Below are positions 7,248 through 14,405 of a stretch of DNA of 18,051 nt, one piece after another. Numbering within the stretch: the first letter of the stretch is position 1; each line of letters starts with the position of its first letter. A model generated the notes under the pieces. The model made no database searches. It worked only from the letters and a program-made list of their open reading frames with translations, and had not been told where the DNA came from. Origin of the DNA: Methanoregula sp. (GTDB lineage Archaea; Halobacteriota; Methanomicrobia; Methanomicrobiales; Methanospirillaceae); contig JAKLGN010000010.1 in NCBI GenBank assembly GCA_022710665.1, positions 1 to 18,051 on the forward strand. The letters are read 5' to 3'. Made by a program: the position numbers and the translations under genes.

Positions 7248-7892
7248 ATGAAGATCACCGATGCCGCTGTCTTTCCGTACCCGTGCGGGGATACATCGGT
7301 GGGGCGGCTGGCGATCGAGGCAAAAACCCTTGGGTTCGACAGTCTTGTCGCGATAGATACACCGGCAGGTTCGTTTGATGGAGTGGAAATACTCTGTGGG
7401 ATCATCCTCCCTGCAGCTTCAGTGCGGGACATAATCACGCGGGTAAAACGGTCCAAGGACTCAGCTACGGTTATCTCCGTTCTTGCCCGGGACAACGGTT
7501 TCAACCGGGCCGCGATCGGTCTGAAGGGGGTTCATATCCTCCGCGGTCTCCAGACCGCCGACAAGAACGCCTTCGACCATGTGACCGCGAAGATGGCGGC
7601 TGACAATGGTGTTGCGATTGATATTGACCTGTCCGCCCTTATCGCCGGACGGGGCATTGCCCGCCAGCGGGCAATCCAACGTTACCGGGATATCATGACT
7701 TTTGAACGGAGGTTTGAATTCCCGCTTACCCTTTCAACGTATGCCCGTTCGTACCTTGACCTGCGGGCTGTTCGCGAGATCACCGGCCTTGGCTCCCTCT
7801 TCGGCATGGATATCCCTGATGTGGAGAAGGCGCTCGGCACGGGGGGTCTCCTGACGGCTCCTTCGGTCCCTTCGGTCCGGGTGATAGCATGA
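7248..7892 (+). CDS. rnp3: RNase P protein component 3 (Rpp30)
   Basis: A 214-residue Rpp30/Rnp3 with a TIM-barrel fold. It is a protein cofactor of archaeal RNase P, works with the RNase P RNA and pairs with Pop5 in the specificity and catalytic assembly that trims pre-tRNA 5' leaders. Visible strands include ITDAAVFPYP at the start, LGFDSLVAID (about 27-36), the conserved AIDIDLSALI (about 124-133) followed by a basic helix, and the late LTLSTYARSYLDLRAVREI. Length matches euryarchaeal Rnp3. Its stop overlaps the rnp2 start by four bases (ATGA), indicating coupled translation of the two partners. Confidence 0.92.
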   Translation: MKITDAAVFPYPCGDTSVGRLAIEAKTLGFDSLVAIDTPAGSFDGVEILCGIILPAASVRDIITRVKRSKDSATVISVLARDNGFNRAAIGLKGVHILRGLQTADKNAFDHVTAKMAADNGVAIDIDLSALIAGRGIARQRAIQRYRDIMTFERRFEFPLTLSTYARSYLDLRAVREITGLGSLFGMDIPDVEKALGTGGLLTAPSVPSVRVIA

Positions 7893-8419
7893 GTCCCCGG
7901 CCGCCCACGCTGCGCGAGAACCGGCGCTACCTCCTGGTGAGGATTGAACCTGCAGGAATGGTCATCGACCAGAAGGAGCTCTACTACGCAGTCTCGGATG
8001 CGGTTACCTCTCTCTGGGGCGATGTCACGGCCGGGGCAATCACGCAGGCTGTTGTGGCCGCTGAGAGCGGGTATGTCATAGTCCGGTGCCTTCGGGGCAC
8101 GGAGAAGGAACTTGCCGTTGCGCTCTCGACTGTAACTGCATGCCGGGATGTGCGCCTGACCCTGCGAATCGTAGCTGCTTCCGGCACGATCGAGGGTCTG
8201 CGCAAACGGATCCGTGCCCTAAAACCCGCCACGGAACCCTTTCTGGAGCCGGTTGCCGGATCTGTAGTAACCGGAGGTGCTGAAACCAGTGAGCTGGTTT
8301 TTGCCGGAAAAATCTACCTTGTGCTCTGCTGTAACGGTCAGAAGGTTGATGTGATTGAAAAGGGATTTAAAAATACACACCGATTGTTCTTAACAAGATG
8401 TGATATGGAGAAGTCTTAA
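7889..8419 (+). CDS. rnp2: RNase P protein component 2 (Pop5), with C-terminal extension
   Basis: A 176-residue Pop5, the RNase P protein that pairs with Rpp30. The core (1-115) shows RRYLLVRIEPAG (12-23), a ferredoxin-like fold with YVIVRCLRGTEKEL, and the conserved LRIVAASGTIEGLRKRIRAL. Most archaeal Pop5 proteins end near this point, at 120-130 residues. Here about 60 more residues follow, with a linker (116-135) and a segment FAGKIYLVL...VIEKGFKNTHRLFLTR that looks folded and basic. The psmA promoter is written inside this tail. The start overlaps rnp3 by four bases, and the stop shares a base with the psmA ATG (TAATG). Confidence 0.9.
   Translation: MSPRPPTLRENRRYLLVRIEPAGMVIDQKELYYAVSDAVTSLWGDVTAGAITQAVVAAESGYVIVRCLRGTEKELAVALSTVTACRDVRLTLRIVAASGTIEGLRKRIRALKPATEPFLEPVAGSVVTGGAETSELVFAGKIYLVLCCNGQKVDVIEKGFKNTHRLFLTRCDMEKS
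8366..8375 (+). promoter_or_regulatory. Internal promoter of psmA inside rnp2
   Basis: TTTAAAAATA within the 3' end of rnp2 is a good archaeal TATA box, about 48 bp before the psmA ATG at 8419. It predicts transcription start near 8397 and a 20-25 base leader that contains a GGAG ribosome binding site (8406-8409). It could let the proteasome gene be expressed independently of the upstream operon. Confidence 0.45.
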
Positions 8420-9141
8420 TGCAGCCACAATATCAGATGGGATATGACCGGGCAATCACCGTTTTTTCCCCGGACGGCCGGCTCTACCAGGTGGAGTATG
8501 CCCGTGAGGCAGTGAAGCGGGGCACAACCGCTGTTGGTATCAAGGCAAAGGACGGCGTTGTTTTAATCGTCGACAAGCGCGTCAGCTCCAAGCTCCTTGA
8601 GGCGTCATCCATCGAGAAGATCTTCAAGATCGATGAGCACATCGGGGTTGCTTCCTCGGGTCTTGTCGGTGATGCACGGGCGCTGGTCGATCGAGCACGG
8701 GTTGAGTGCCAGATCAACCGCGTTTCTTATGATGAACCAATCGAGGTGGAAGCCCTCTCAAAGAAGCTCTGTGACCACATGCAGTCCCTTACCCAGTACG
8801 GTGGCATCCGCCCCTATGGTACCGCCCTCCTTATTGCGGGAGTCAGTGACGGTGAGGTCCGGTTGTTTGAGACCGATCCTTCGGGAACGCTTCTTGAGTA
8901 CAAGGCAACAGGAATCGGGATCGGCCGGCCAGCAGCCATGAAAGTCTTCGAGGAGGAATACAACCCGGAGACCGGGATCAAGGATGCAATCCCGCTGGGC
9001 CTCAAAGCTCTTCATTCCGCGACCGAGGGCAAATTTGATGTCGACCAGGTTGAAATTGGCGTTATCGAAAAGGCGAATCCTGTCTTCCGGAAGATGAGCC
9101 GGCAGGAGGTTGCTGCCTTCGTCGAACCGTTCAAACCGTGA
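8419..9141 (+). CDS. psmA: Proteasome subunit alpha
   Basis: A 240-residue alpha subunit that forms the outer gate rings of the archaeal 20S proteasome and docks PAN or Cdc48-type ATPases. The N-terminal gate and signature region is textbook: MGYDRAITVFSPDGRLYQVEYAREAV (7-32), followed by RGTTAVGIK. Conserved loops include GVASSGLVGDARALVDRAR and RPYGTALLIAGV. There is no catalytic N-terminal Thr, as expected for alpha. It lies between RNase P and SBDS genes, the standard archaeal position; the beta subunit is not in the window. SBDS begins seven bases after the stop. Confidence 0.98.
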   Translation: MQPQYQMGYDRAITVFSPDGRLYQVEYAREAVKRGTTAVGIKAKDGVVLIVDKRVSSKLLEASSIEKIFKIDEHIGVASSGLVGDARALVDRARVECQINRVSYDEPIEVEALSKKLCDHMQSLTQYGGIRPYGTALLIAGVSDGEVRLFETDPSGTLLEYKATGIGIGRPAAMKVFEEEYNPETGIKDAIPLGLKALHSATEGKFDVDQVEIGVIEKANPVFRKMSRQEVAAFVEPFKP

Positions 9142-9147
9142 TCCCCT

Positions 9148-9852
9148 ATGATCTCCCTTGACCTTGCGGTGGTGGCACGGCTCGAGAGTTATGGGGAACG
9201 TTTCGAGATCCTGGTCGACCCCAAGCAGGCAGCCTTTGTGCGACAAGGCCAGAAGATCAATATCGAGGATGTAGTCGCAGCGCTTAATGTCTTTGGTAAT
9301 GCTTCGAAAGCCACTCGGGCTTCTGATGAATCTCTCGTTAAAGTCTTCCACACCACAGATTTCGATACCATTGCACGGCGGATCATCGAAAAGGGGGAGA
9401 TCCACCTCACCGCGGAGCAGCGAAAGCAGATGATTGAGGAAAAGCGCCGCCAGGTGATCACGTTCATTGCCCGCAATGCAGTCAATCCCCAGACTGGTCA
9501 CCCCCACCCTCCTGCCCGGATAGAAATGGCCATGGAGGAGGCGCGGGTCAATATCGACCCATTCAAACATCTTGACGAGCTGGTAAAGGAAACGGTCAAA
9601 GCCCTCCGCCCGATCCTTCCAATCCGGTTCGAGGAGTTGCGACTCGCAATCAAGATCCCTCCCGATTATGCTGCGAAGGCATACGGGGATATCGCAGCCG
9701 GATCGGTCATGGAGAAGGACGAATGGCAGAAGGATGGATCATGGGTCTGCGTTGTCCGGATTCCGGCTGGTATCCAGGGAGAGTTCTATGATCTCATCAA
9801 CAAGCTCTCAAAAGGTGAAGGACAGGTCAAGATCCTCAATCAAGTATATTAA
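9148..9852 (+). CDS. sdo1: Ribosome maturation protein SBDS / Sdo1
   Basis: A 234-residue archaeal SBDS orthologue. In eukaryotes this protein works with the GTPase EFL1 to release anti-association factor 6 from the large subunit; the archaeal role is inferred to be parallel. Three domains are seen: the N-terminal FYSH-type domain (1-90, VARLESYGERFEILVDPKQA and VFHTTDF), a helical middle (about 95-160, TAEQRKQMIEEKRRQVITF and HPHPPARIEMAMEEA) and a C-terminal ferredoxin-like domain (about 165-234). A GTGATCC ribosome binding site sits just before the ATG. In many archaea rrp4-rrp41-rrp42 follow directly; here the next gene, only 43 bp away, is rpl37ae. Confidence 0.96.
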   Translation: MISLDLAVVARLESYGERFEILVDPKQAAFVRQGQKINIEDVVAALNVFGNASKATRASDESLVKVFHTTDFDTIARRIIEKGEIHLTAEQRKQMIEEKRRQVITFIARNAVNPQTGHPHPPARIEMAMEEARVNIDPFKHLDELVKETVKALRPILPIRFEELRLAIKIPPDYAAKAYGDIAAGSVMEKDEWQKDGSWVCVVRIPAGIQGEFYDLINKLSKGEGQVKILNQVY

Positions 9853-9895
9853 TTCAGAGGACAAATAAAAGAAGACAGATCGGTGGATATCCATC

Positions 9896-10189
9896 ATGGC
9901 AACCTCGACTCATAAAGCAAAAGGAAAAGTTACCGGAAGTTCAGGACGTTTCGGCTGCAGGTACGGGAGATTCGTGCGTAAGCGCGTGAACGATATGGAG
10001 AAAATATCGCATGGGTTGCACCGCTGTCCGAAGTGCGATATGGAATCCGTAGCGCGCAAGGGCACCGGCATCTGGGAATGCCGCAAATGCGGGTACAAGT
10101 TCGCCGGTGGTGCTTACCAGCCAACAACCCCAAGCATGAAGATTGCCCAGCGTGCAATCGATAGAACCGTTACAGAAAGCGTGAAATAA
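9896..10189 (+). CDS. rpl37ae: 50S ribosomal protein L37Ae
   Basis: A 97-residue zinc-ribbon protein of the large subunit. The two metal knuckles CPKC (44-47) and CRKC (62-65) flank the family segment [15 protein letters not shown]. The N-terminus is basic with [13 protein letters not shown], and the C-terminus reads [13 protein letters not shown]. Length and order match archaeal L37Ae. A purine-rich GGTGGAT precedes the ATG. It follows SBDS by 43 bp and precedes rpoP by 10 bp in the conserved cluster. Confidence 0.96.
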   Translation: MATSTHKAKGKVTGSSGRFGCRYGRFVRKRVNDMEKISHGLHRCPKCDMESVARKGTGIWECRKCGYKFAGGAYQPTTPSMKIAQRAIDRTVTESVK

Positions 10190-10199
10190 CGGATCCGTT

Positions 10200-10334
10200 A
10201 TGGCAAGTACCTACAAATGTGCACGATGCAAACAGAAAGTCGAGATTGATGTAAACGTACGCTGCCCTTATTGTGGCCATCGGATCCTTTTCAAGGAACG
10301 GGGCGCTGCGATCAAGGAACTCAAAGCCCGGTAA
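10200..10334 (+). CDS. rpoP: DNA-directed RNA polymerase subunit P (Rpb12 homologue)
   Basis: A 44-residue protein, [20 protein letters not shown] continuing with [15 protein letters not shown]. It is the archaeal RNA polymerase subunit P, a small zinc-binding assembly factor of the Rpb3/Rpb10 platform (RpoD-RpoL-RpoN in archaea). The four zinc ligands are Cys7, Cys10, Cys22 and Cys25. Length is normal for the family. It lies 10 bp after rpl37ae and 58 bp before pcc1, its usual archaeal position. Confidence 0.96.
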   Translation: MASTYKCARCKQKVEIDVNVRCPYCGHRILFKERGAAIKELKAR

Positions 10335-10361
10335 ATTGGCATCAGTCCTCTCGAATACCAT

Positions 10362-10370
10362 ACTTTTATC
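10362..10370 (+). promoter_or_regulatory. TATA-like box of pcc1
   Basis: ACTTTTATC centred near 10366 is about 27 bp before the pcc1 ATG at 10393, again suggesting a leaderless start and supporting that ATG over in-frame upstream codons. Confidence 0.4.
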
Positions 10371-10392
10371 ATCCTTTTTACCCAATCCCCGC

Positions 10393-10698
10393 ATGAGGAA
10401 TTCCTTGCCGCAGCACGAAGCGTTGTTCCGGTTATCGACAGATTGTGCAGAACAGATTTACCGGGCGCTTGTCCCGGAACTGTCTGATGAAGTGAATCCC
10501 CGCTCTTCCACATGCTGCTGGCTCGAGAATACTACCACGCTCGTTCTGCTGGTGAGAGCAGATGACACGGCAGCACTCAGGGCAGCACTCAACATGTATC
10601 TCAGGCTCATCAATGTTGCAGAAGAGGTCCATGGACTCGTGAAAAAAATGCAGGGTCCGGCTGGCAGAATTTCCGGAACGGACTTCAATAATTATTAG
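10393..10698 (+). CDS. pcc1: KEOPS complex subunit Pcc1
   Basis: A 101-residue Pcc1-type protein. KEOPS makes the universal t6A37 modification of ANN-decoding tRNAs; Pcc1 dimerises and binds Kae1. The core reads ALFRLSTDCAEQIYRALVPELSDE and ends with the amphipathic helix RAALNMYLRLINVAEEVH, typical of the family. Conserved features of the small alpha/beta fold are present, and about 15 extra C-terminal residues (MQGPAGRISGTDFNNY) follow. ATG 10393 is chosen over upstream in-frame codons because the family begins here and a TATA-like box lies 27 bp upstream. Kae1 and Bud32 are not in the window. Confidence 0.85.
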   Translation: MRNSLPQHEALFRLSTDCAEQIYRALVPELSDEVNPRSSTCCWLENTTTLVLLVRADDTAALRAALNMYLRLINVAEEVHGLVKKMQGPAGRISGTDFNNY

Positions 10699-10755
10699 TG
10701 TGCACCTCATCAGGGCACTCTCCGAGCAATACGGAGCAGGATGGGTTCGTAAAAA

Positions 10756-10863
10756 ATGAAAAATAAATACGCTCATCCGCTGCGCGGGCTTCCCATCGGC
10801 GCGGTAGCATTCATCCTGCAATGTGTTTTTAAACCAAGGCCCATAAGCCAGTCCGTTGAATAA
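10756..10863 (+). CDS. Possible 35-residue small ORF between pcc1 and pfdB
   Basis: An ATG opens 35 codons (MKNKYAHPLRGLPIGAVAFI continuing to SQSVE, then TAA), ending 42 bp before pfdB, in a 207-bp gap where many other euryarchaea carry a small DUF3194-type gene. It is basic with a short hydrophobic stretch and matches no family I know. No convincing ribosome binding site is seen. It may well be chance. Confidence 0.15.
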   Translation: MKNKYAHPLRGLPIGAVAFILQCVFKPRPISQSVE

Positions 10864-10905
10864 CCCTTTTTATCAGATAACGCCGATATAGATACAGGAT
10901 TTATC

Positions 10906-11268
10906 ATGAACAATATCTCACCCAAAGTCCAGAACCAGCTCAGCATGCTTCAGCAGCTCCAGCAGCAGCTCCAGACCATCCTCCAGCAGAAAGCCCAGTA
11001 CGAACTGGCAGTCCGCGAGGCAAAGCGTGCTCAGGAAGAGATCAGGGACTCTGCTGATGACGCTGTCATGTACATGAGTGTCGGTACTGTCATGATGCAG
11101 AAGAAGAAAGAGGTTGTGGAATCAAAACTGATCGAAAAGGTTGAGACCCTGGAGCTCCGTATAAAATCTCTCGAGAAACAGGAGAAGATGCTGCAGGGCA
11201 AGTTTGAGCAACTGCAGGCCCAGATCAAGGCGTCCATAGAAGGCAAAGGATCCCCTCAGGCTGCCTGA
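10906..11268 (+). CDS. pfdB: Prefoldin subunit beta
   Basis: A 120-residue archaeal prefoldin beta subunit. Four beta and two alpha subunits form the jellyfish-shaped chaperone that hands unfolded proteins to the thermosome. The two long coiled-coil helices (about 6-50 and 75-115) flank the conserved beta-hairpin turn DDAVMYMSVGTVMMQKKKEV (46-65). The Gln-rich start MLQQLQQQLQTILQQKAQYE is typical. Length matches the family. A TATA-like TTTTTATC near 10869 would give about a 10-base leader, so pfdB may be transcribed apart from pcc1. Confidence 0.96.
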   Translation: MNNISPKVQNQLSMLQQLQQQLQTILQQKAQYELAVREAKRAQEEIRDSADDAVMYMSVGTVMMQKKKEVVESKLIEKVETLELRIKSLEKQEKMLQGKFEQLQAQIKASIEGKGSPQAA

Positions 11269-11290
11269 TATTTTTAATAATCATTTCTGG

Positions 11291-11298
11291 ATATAAAC
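11291..11298 (+). promoter_or_regulatory. TATA box of the HD hydrolase gene
   Basis: ATATAAAC is centred about 40 bp before ATG 11335 and about 20 bp before the alternative TTG at 11314. Normal spacing puts the transcript start near 11321, downstream of the TTG, which argues for ATG 11335. Confidence 0.45.
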
Positions 11299-11334
11299 CA
11301 GTTACTGATCGTATTGGAATATACTACACCTGGA

Positions 11335-11931
11335 ATGAATCACGTGGCACACTTCCTCGCCGTGGACCCGGCCCACCGGCTCCTGGTTATCAAGACTGCT
11401 GCCGACCATGCCTCCCGCGCGCACAAGGGGCAGTTCCGGAAAGACGAAAGAACACCCTACATCACCCACCCGGCAAGGGTGGCTGGTCTCGTTGGAACCC
11501 TCAACGGTTCACACGTTGCCATAATCGCTGCGTGGCTCCATGATGTGTACGAGGACTGCTCCCCTGACTGGATCCTGAAGACGGATAAGTTTATCGCAGA
11601 TCTCCCGCTCTTATCCGATGAGAAGGCGGATATTTTCGCGATTGTCGATGCCCTGACCAAAAAGAACACCATTTCCGGCAAAGCCAACCGGCTTTCTGAC
11701 AGCCTCAACCGGATTCTTGATGCCCCTCCGGAAGCAACCCTTGTCAAGCTCTGCGATCGAATTGACAACCTTCTTGACTCTGCGGGCCGGAACGGGGGTT
11801 TTTCCAAGCACTACCTTGCTTCCACCGATGAGCTTATCGAGACGCTCTCGGTGCGGGCTTCGTTCTACGGCTACGCTGAGGCTCTCAATATTCTGATTCA
11901 GATCAGGAATTCAGGCCTTAAAAAATTGTGA
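11335..11931 (+). CDS. HD-domain phosphohydrolase, MESH1/SpoT-like
   Basis: A 198-residue single-domain protein with the hydrolase-half layout of SpoT and MESH1: HKGQFRK (30-36), PYITHPARVA (41-50), the HD pair WLHD (67-70), the ED that follows (73-74) and KLCDRIDN (138-145). Metal ligands would be His45, His69, Asp70 and Asp141. No synthetase, TGS or ACT domain is present. SpoT-type enzymes hydrolyse (p)ppGpp; eukaryotic MESH1 also acts on NADPH. In an archaeon without an evident RelA synthetase the true substrate is uncertain, and NADPH or another nucleotide is possible. It is a monocistronic gene with its own TATA box and converges with leuA, sharing a palindromic terminator. Confidence 0.83.
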   Translation: MNHVAHFLAVDPAHRLLVIKTAADHASRAHKGQFRKDERTPYITHPARVAGLVGTLNGSHVAIIAAWLHDVYEDCSPDWILKTDKFIADLPLLSDEKADIFAIVDALTKKNTISGKANRLSDSLNRILDAPPEATLVKLCDRIDNLLDSAGRNGGFSKHYLASTDELIETLSVRASFYGYAEALNILIQIRNSGLKKL

Positions 11932-11938
11932 ATTTTTT
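11920..11938. terminator. Shared palindromic bidirectional terminator
   Basis: AAAAAATT-GTG-AATTTTTT is a perfect 8-bp inverted repeat. It holds the TGA of the HD gene (11929-11931) and overlaps the TAA of leuA (11940-11938). Both strands therefore carry a T-run at the gene end, as archaeal intrinsic termination requires. Confidence 0.6.
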
Positions 11939-13458
11939 TATACCCGGTTAATCAGGTTCACCGCATTGACCAGTGCTTCGACTGATGAGAGCACAATATC
12001 GTCGCCACTCCCGCTGGCATCGAAAATCCTGCCGCGGTCGTCCTCGACCGCTATGGTCACGTGGCACATCGCATCCGACCCGCCCGAGATCGCCTCGATA
12101 TTGAACTCTTTGAGCTGGAGTTTCGAAGGAGTAATCCCGAGGATGGCTTTGAGTGCTGCGTCCACAGGACCGTTACCCACCGCGGAGAAGACGTGCACCT
12201 TCCCGTTCACCTTCGCCTTGACGCTTGCTGTTGGGATGGCGTGGTTGCCGGTCATGATGGCGATGTCCTCAAGGTCGAATGCCTTGTTGTTGAGTTCGAT
12301 ACCCAATACGGTCTCGGCAATCTCGTAAAGGTCTGCGTCCGTCACCCGCTTGCCGCGGCTTGCTACGGCCTTCACTTTCTCGATGATCACATCTAACTGC
12401 GGGTCCGTGGGTTCTATGTGAACATCTGTCAGCATCTGCCGTACCGCGTGCCGGCCCACGTGCTTTCCGAGAGTCAGTCGACGGCGGTGACCCACCATCT
12501 CCGGTGTCATGATCCCCGGCTCAAACGTGGCTGAGTTCTTGATGACTCCGTGCGAGTGGATACCGCTCTCGTGTGAGAAGACGTTCTCTCCGACCACCGG
12601 CTGGATGGGCGGGATGCCGATGCCGCTGAACCGGGAGATGAGGCGGGAGGTCTCGACGAGCCTTGACTTTTCGATTCCCGTTTTTATGCGGTATATCGAC
12701 TCCATAATCATTACGGTCTGCGCAAGGTCGGCGTTCCCGGCCCGTTCTCCAAGTCCGTTTACGGTCACCTGCACCTGCGAAGCGCCGGCCTCCACGGCGG
12801 TGATCGTATTCGCTACCGCGAGCCCGAAGTCGTTATGGCAGTGGACATCGATGGGGCACCGTACTTCCCTGTTGATGCGGGTGATGAGTGTCTTCATCGC
12901 CGATGGCGAAATGACGCCTACCGTGTCTGGCACATTGATAATCGTGGCCCCGGCGTCTGCGGCGGTCTGGAAGACATCGATAAGATAGTCCCAGTCAGTC
13001 CGCGTGGCATCCATTGCCGAGAACATACAGAGCTCGGAGTGCTTCCTCACATGGCCGATGATTTCGGCTGTGATTTCGAGCACCTCCTTCCTTGTCTTGT
13101 TGATGGTGTTCTCCCGCTGGATATCAGATGTCGGGATGAAGACATGTACCATGTCGACATTACAGTCAAGGCAGGTATCCACGTCAGCTTTTGTTGAGCG
13201 GGCGAGACCGCAGATCACTGACTCGAGACCGAGCTTTTTAATAGCGGTTACCGTCTCTTTCTCGGCCTTCGAGGATGCAGGGAACCCTGCCTCGATTGCG
13301 TAGACGCCGATGTCAGAGAGCTGGCGTGCGATCTGGAGTTTCTGTTCAAAGGTGAATGCAATCCCCGGGGTTTGTTCACCGTCCCGGAGCGTAGTGTCAA
13401 AAACAGTCACTTCTTCACGAGCTGCGCTATCGGTGAAGAAGACGATCCCCCGCAACAT
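11938..13458 (-). CDS. leuA: 2-isopropylmalate synthase (LeuA), possibly citramalate synthase
   Basis: A 506-residue DRE-TIM metallolyase-superfamily acyl-CoA condensing enzyme. The N-terminal catalytic barrel has FDTTLRDGEQTPG (20-32), IEAGFPASS (55-63), the metal-binding HCHND (206-210) and NGLGERAGN (234-242). The C-terminal quarter (about 375-506) is the LeuA allosteric domain, with GNGPVDAALKAI. Homocitrate synthase AksA lacks this domain, which excludes it. LeuA and CimA are hard to tell apart; the EAGFPASSKAEKE context favours LeuA, the first step of leucine synthesis. ATG 13458 is the start, with a TATA box about 41 bp upstream, so a leader of roughly 14 bases. The gene is divergent from the UDG-like gene and stands alone. 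Confidence 0.88.
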   Translation of the reverse strand: MLRGIVFFTDSAAREEVTVFDTTLRDGEQTPGIAFTFEQKLQIARQLSDIGVYAIEAGFPASSKAEKETVTAIKKLGLESVICGLARSTKADVDTCLDCNVDMVHVFIPTSDIQRENTINKTRKEVLEITAEIIGHVRKHSELCMFSAMDATRTDWDYLIDVFQTAADAGATIINVPDTVGVISPSAMKTLITRINREVRCPIDVHCHNDFGLAVANTITAVEAGASQVQVTVNGLGERAGNADLAQTVMIMESIYRIKTGIEKSRLVETSRLISRFSGIGIPPIQPVVGENVFSHESGIHSHGVIKNSATFEPGIMTPEMVGHRRRLTLGKHVGRHAVRQMLTDVHIEPTDPQLDVIIEKVKAVASRGKRVTDADLYEIAETVLGIELNNKAFDLEDIAIMTGNHAIPTASVKAKVNGKVHVFSAVGNGPVDAALKAILGITPSKLQLKEFNIEAISGGSDAMCHVTIAVEDDRGRIFDASGSGDDIVLSSVEALVNAVNLINRV

Positions 13459-13494
13459 CCTTGCGAGCAGTCATATCATTACATGTGCATGTGG

Positions 13495-13504
13495 ATTATA
13501 TAAA
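13495..13504 (-). promoter_or_regulatory. TATA box of leuA
   Basis: The minus strand reads TTTATATAAT, a strong TATA box centred about 41 bp before the leuA ATG, predicting transcription start near 13472. Confidence 0.6.
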
Positions 13505-13550
13505 CAATCGCTGCACCAGAATAGTCACGAAACGAAAGGCATCCCGGCCA

Positions 13551-13563
13551 TGCATATGATGCA
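13551..13563. repeat. Short palindrome in the divergent leuA/UDG promoter region
   Basis: TGCAT-ATG-ATGCA is a perfect 5-bp inverted repeat between the two divergent promoters. It may be an operator or chance; nothing else links it to either gene. Confidence 0.25.
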
Positions 13564-13597
13564 GGGATATGGGATTACTTTCGGCATCCGCGGGCAG

Positions 13598-13606
13598 AAT
13601 TAATAT
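13598..13606 (+). promoter_or_regulatory. TATA box of the UDG-like gene
   Basis: AATTAATAT is centred 27 bp before ATG 13629, predicting a leaderless transcript and supporting this start over an in-frame upstream codon at 13569. Confidence 0.5.
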
Positions 13607-13628
13607 CAGGAATGATTCCAGAGCGTTT

Positions 13629-14237
13629 ATGGGAATGAATACCTTTACGTGCAATTATCCCTGCACCGACGTCCATAAGGGCATGATCTTTCCGCGTCCG
13701 GACCTCGATCCCCGGGATATCCGGGTGGTTATGATCTCCGAGTGTCCTCCAGCCGACCGGTCGGATTATTATTACGAAAGCGGTTCCGGGGCATTTTTCC
13801 AGACCACAAGAACGGCATTCCGGGACGCGGGATGCGCCATTGAAACCTATGAAGACTTAACCCGCATGGGCATCTATCTCACGACAGCCATCAAATGCGG
13901 CAAGCGCGGCTATCTCGTTTCTGCAAAAACCATCCGGGAATGTGCGCTCCGGTTCCTGAAACCTGAACTGGAACAGTTCCCTGATATCGGGATGATCCTG
14001 TGCATGGGAGACTTTGCCATAAAGGCAGTGAATTCCGTGTACAAGGAGAAACACGGCAAGAGCCCGATACCCTCGGGGTCGACCTATAAGATTCGCAAAC
14101 AGGAATATATCCGGAATGGCGTACGGTTTCTGCCTTCTTACACCCATACCGGTGAGAGTTTCAATATCGAAAAGGTGAAGCGACAGATGATTGCCGAGGA
14201 TATCCGGACTGCGCTGGATTACCTGAAGGCCCGCTGA
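13629..14237 (+). CDS. Uracil-DNA glycosylase-like Fe-S protein
   Basis: A 202-residue protein with the layout of the iron-sulfur UDG superfamily (families 4/5). Four cysteines can be matched to the cluster ligands: Cys8 and Cys12 (CNYPC), Cys90 (TTAIKC, the family TN-x-VKC motif B) and Cys105 (IRECALRFLKPEL). Motif A, normally GEAPG, reads ISECPPADRSDYY (36-48), and the strand before a helix reads ILCMGDFAIKA (123-133). The usual HPS motif is replaced by PSYTHTGESF. Family 4 enzymes remove uracil from deaminated DNA, but the divergent active-site motifs mean substrate or even glycosylase activity is uncertain. ATG 13629 is chosen because it fits the TATA spacing; ATG 13635 is also possible. 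Confidence 0.78.
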   Translation: MGMNTFTCNYPCTDVHKGMIFPRPDLDPRDIRVVMISECPPADRSDYYYESGSGAFFQTTRTAFRDAGCAIETYEDLTRMGIYLTTAIKCGKRGYLVSAKTIRECALRFLKPELEQFPDIGMILCMGDFAIKAVNSVYKEKHGKSPIPSGSTYKIRKQEYIRNGVRFLPSYTHTGESFNIEKVKRQMIAEDIRTALDYLKAR

Positions 14238-14405
14238 CCGGGTCATGCGGTACTGTCATATGGCAGGGACGAACCGTGAATCGATCACGAGGGGTGTGTC
14301 TTGCCTACCTTTTTCCCGCGCAAGATCTACGGTCTCTGAAAAACTGCTGTACCCGCAGGAAAATCTCCCGGGTTTCCCCGAAAAAACCGGCCCTGTTACG
14401 ATACG

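Noticed and set aside
11938..13458. Homocitrate synthase AksA as the identity of the leuA gene
   Set aside because: The protein has the C-terminal LeuA regulatory domain and is about 500 residues; AksA is near 390 and lacks it.
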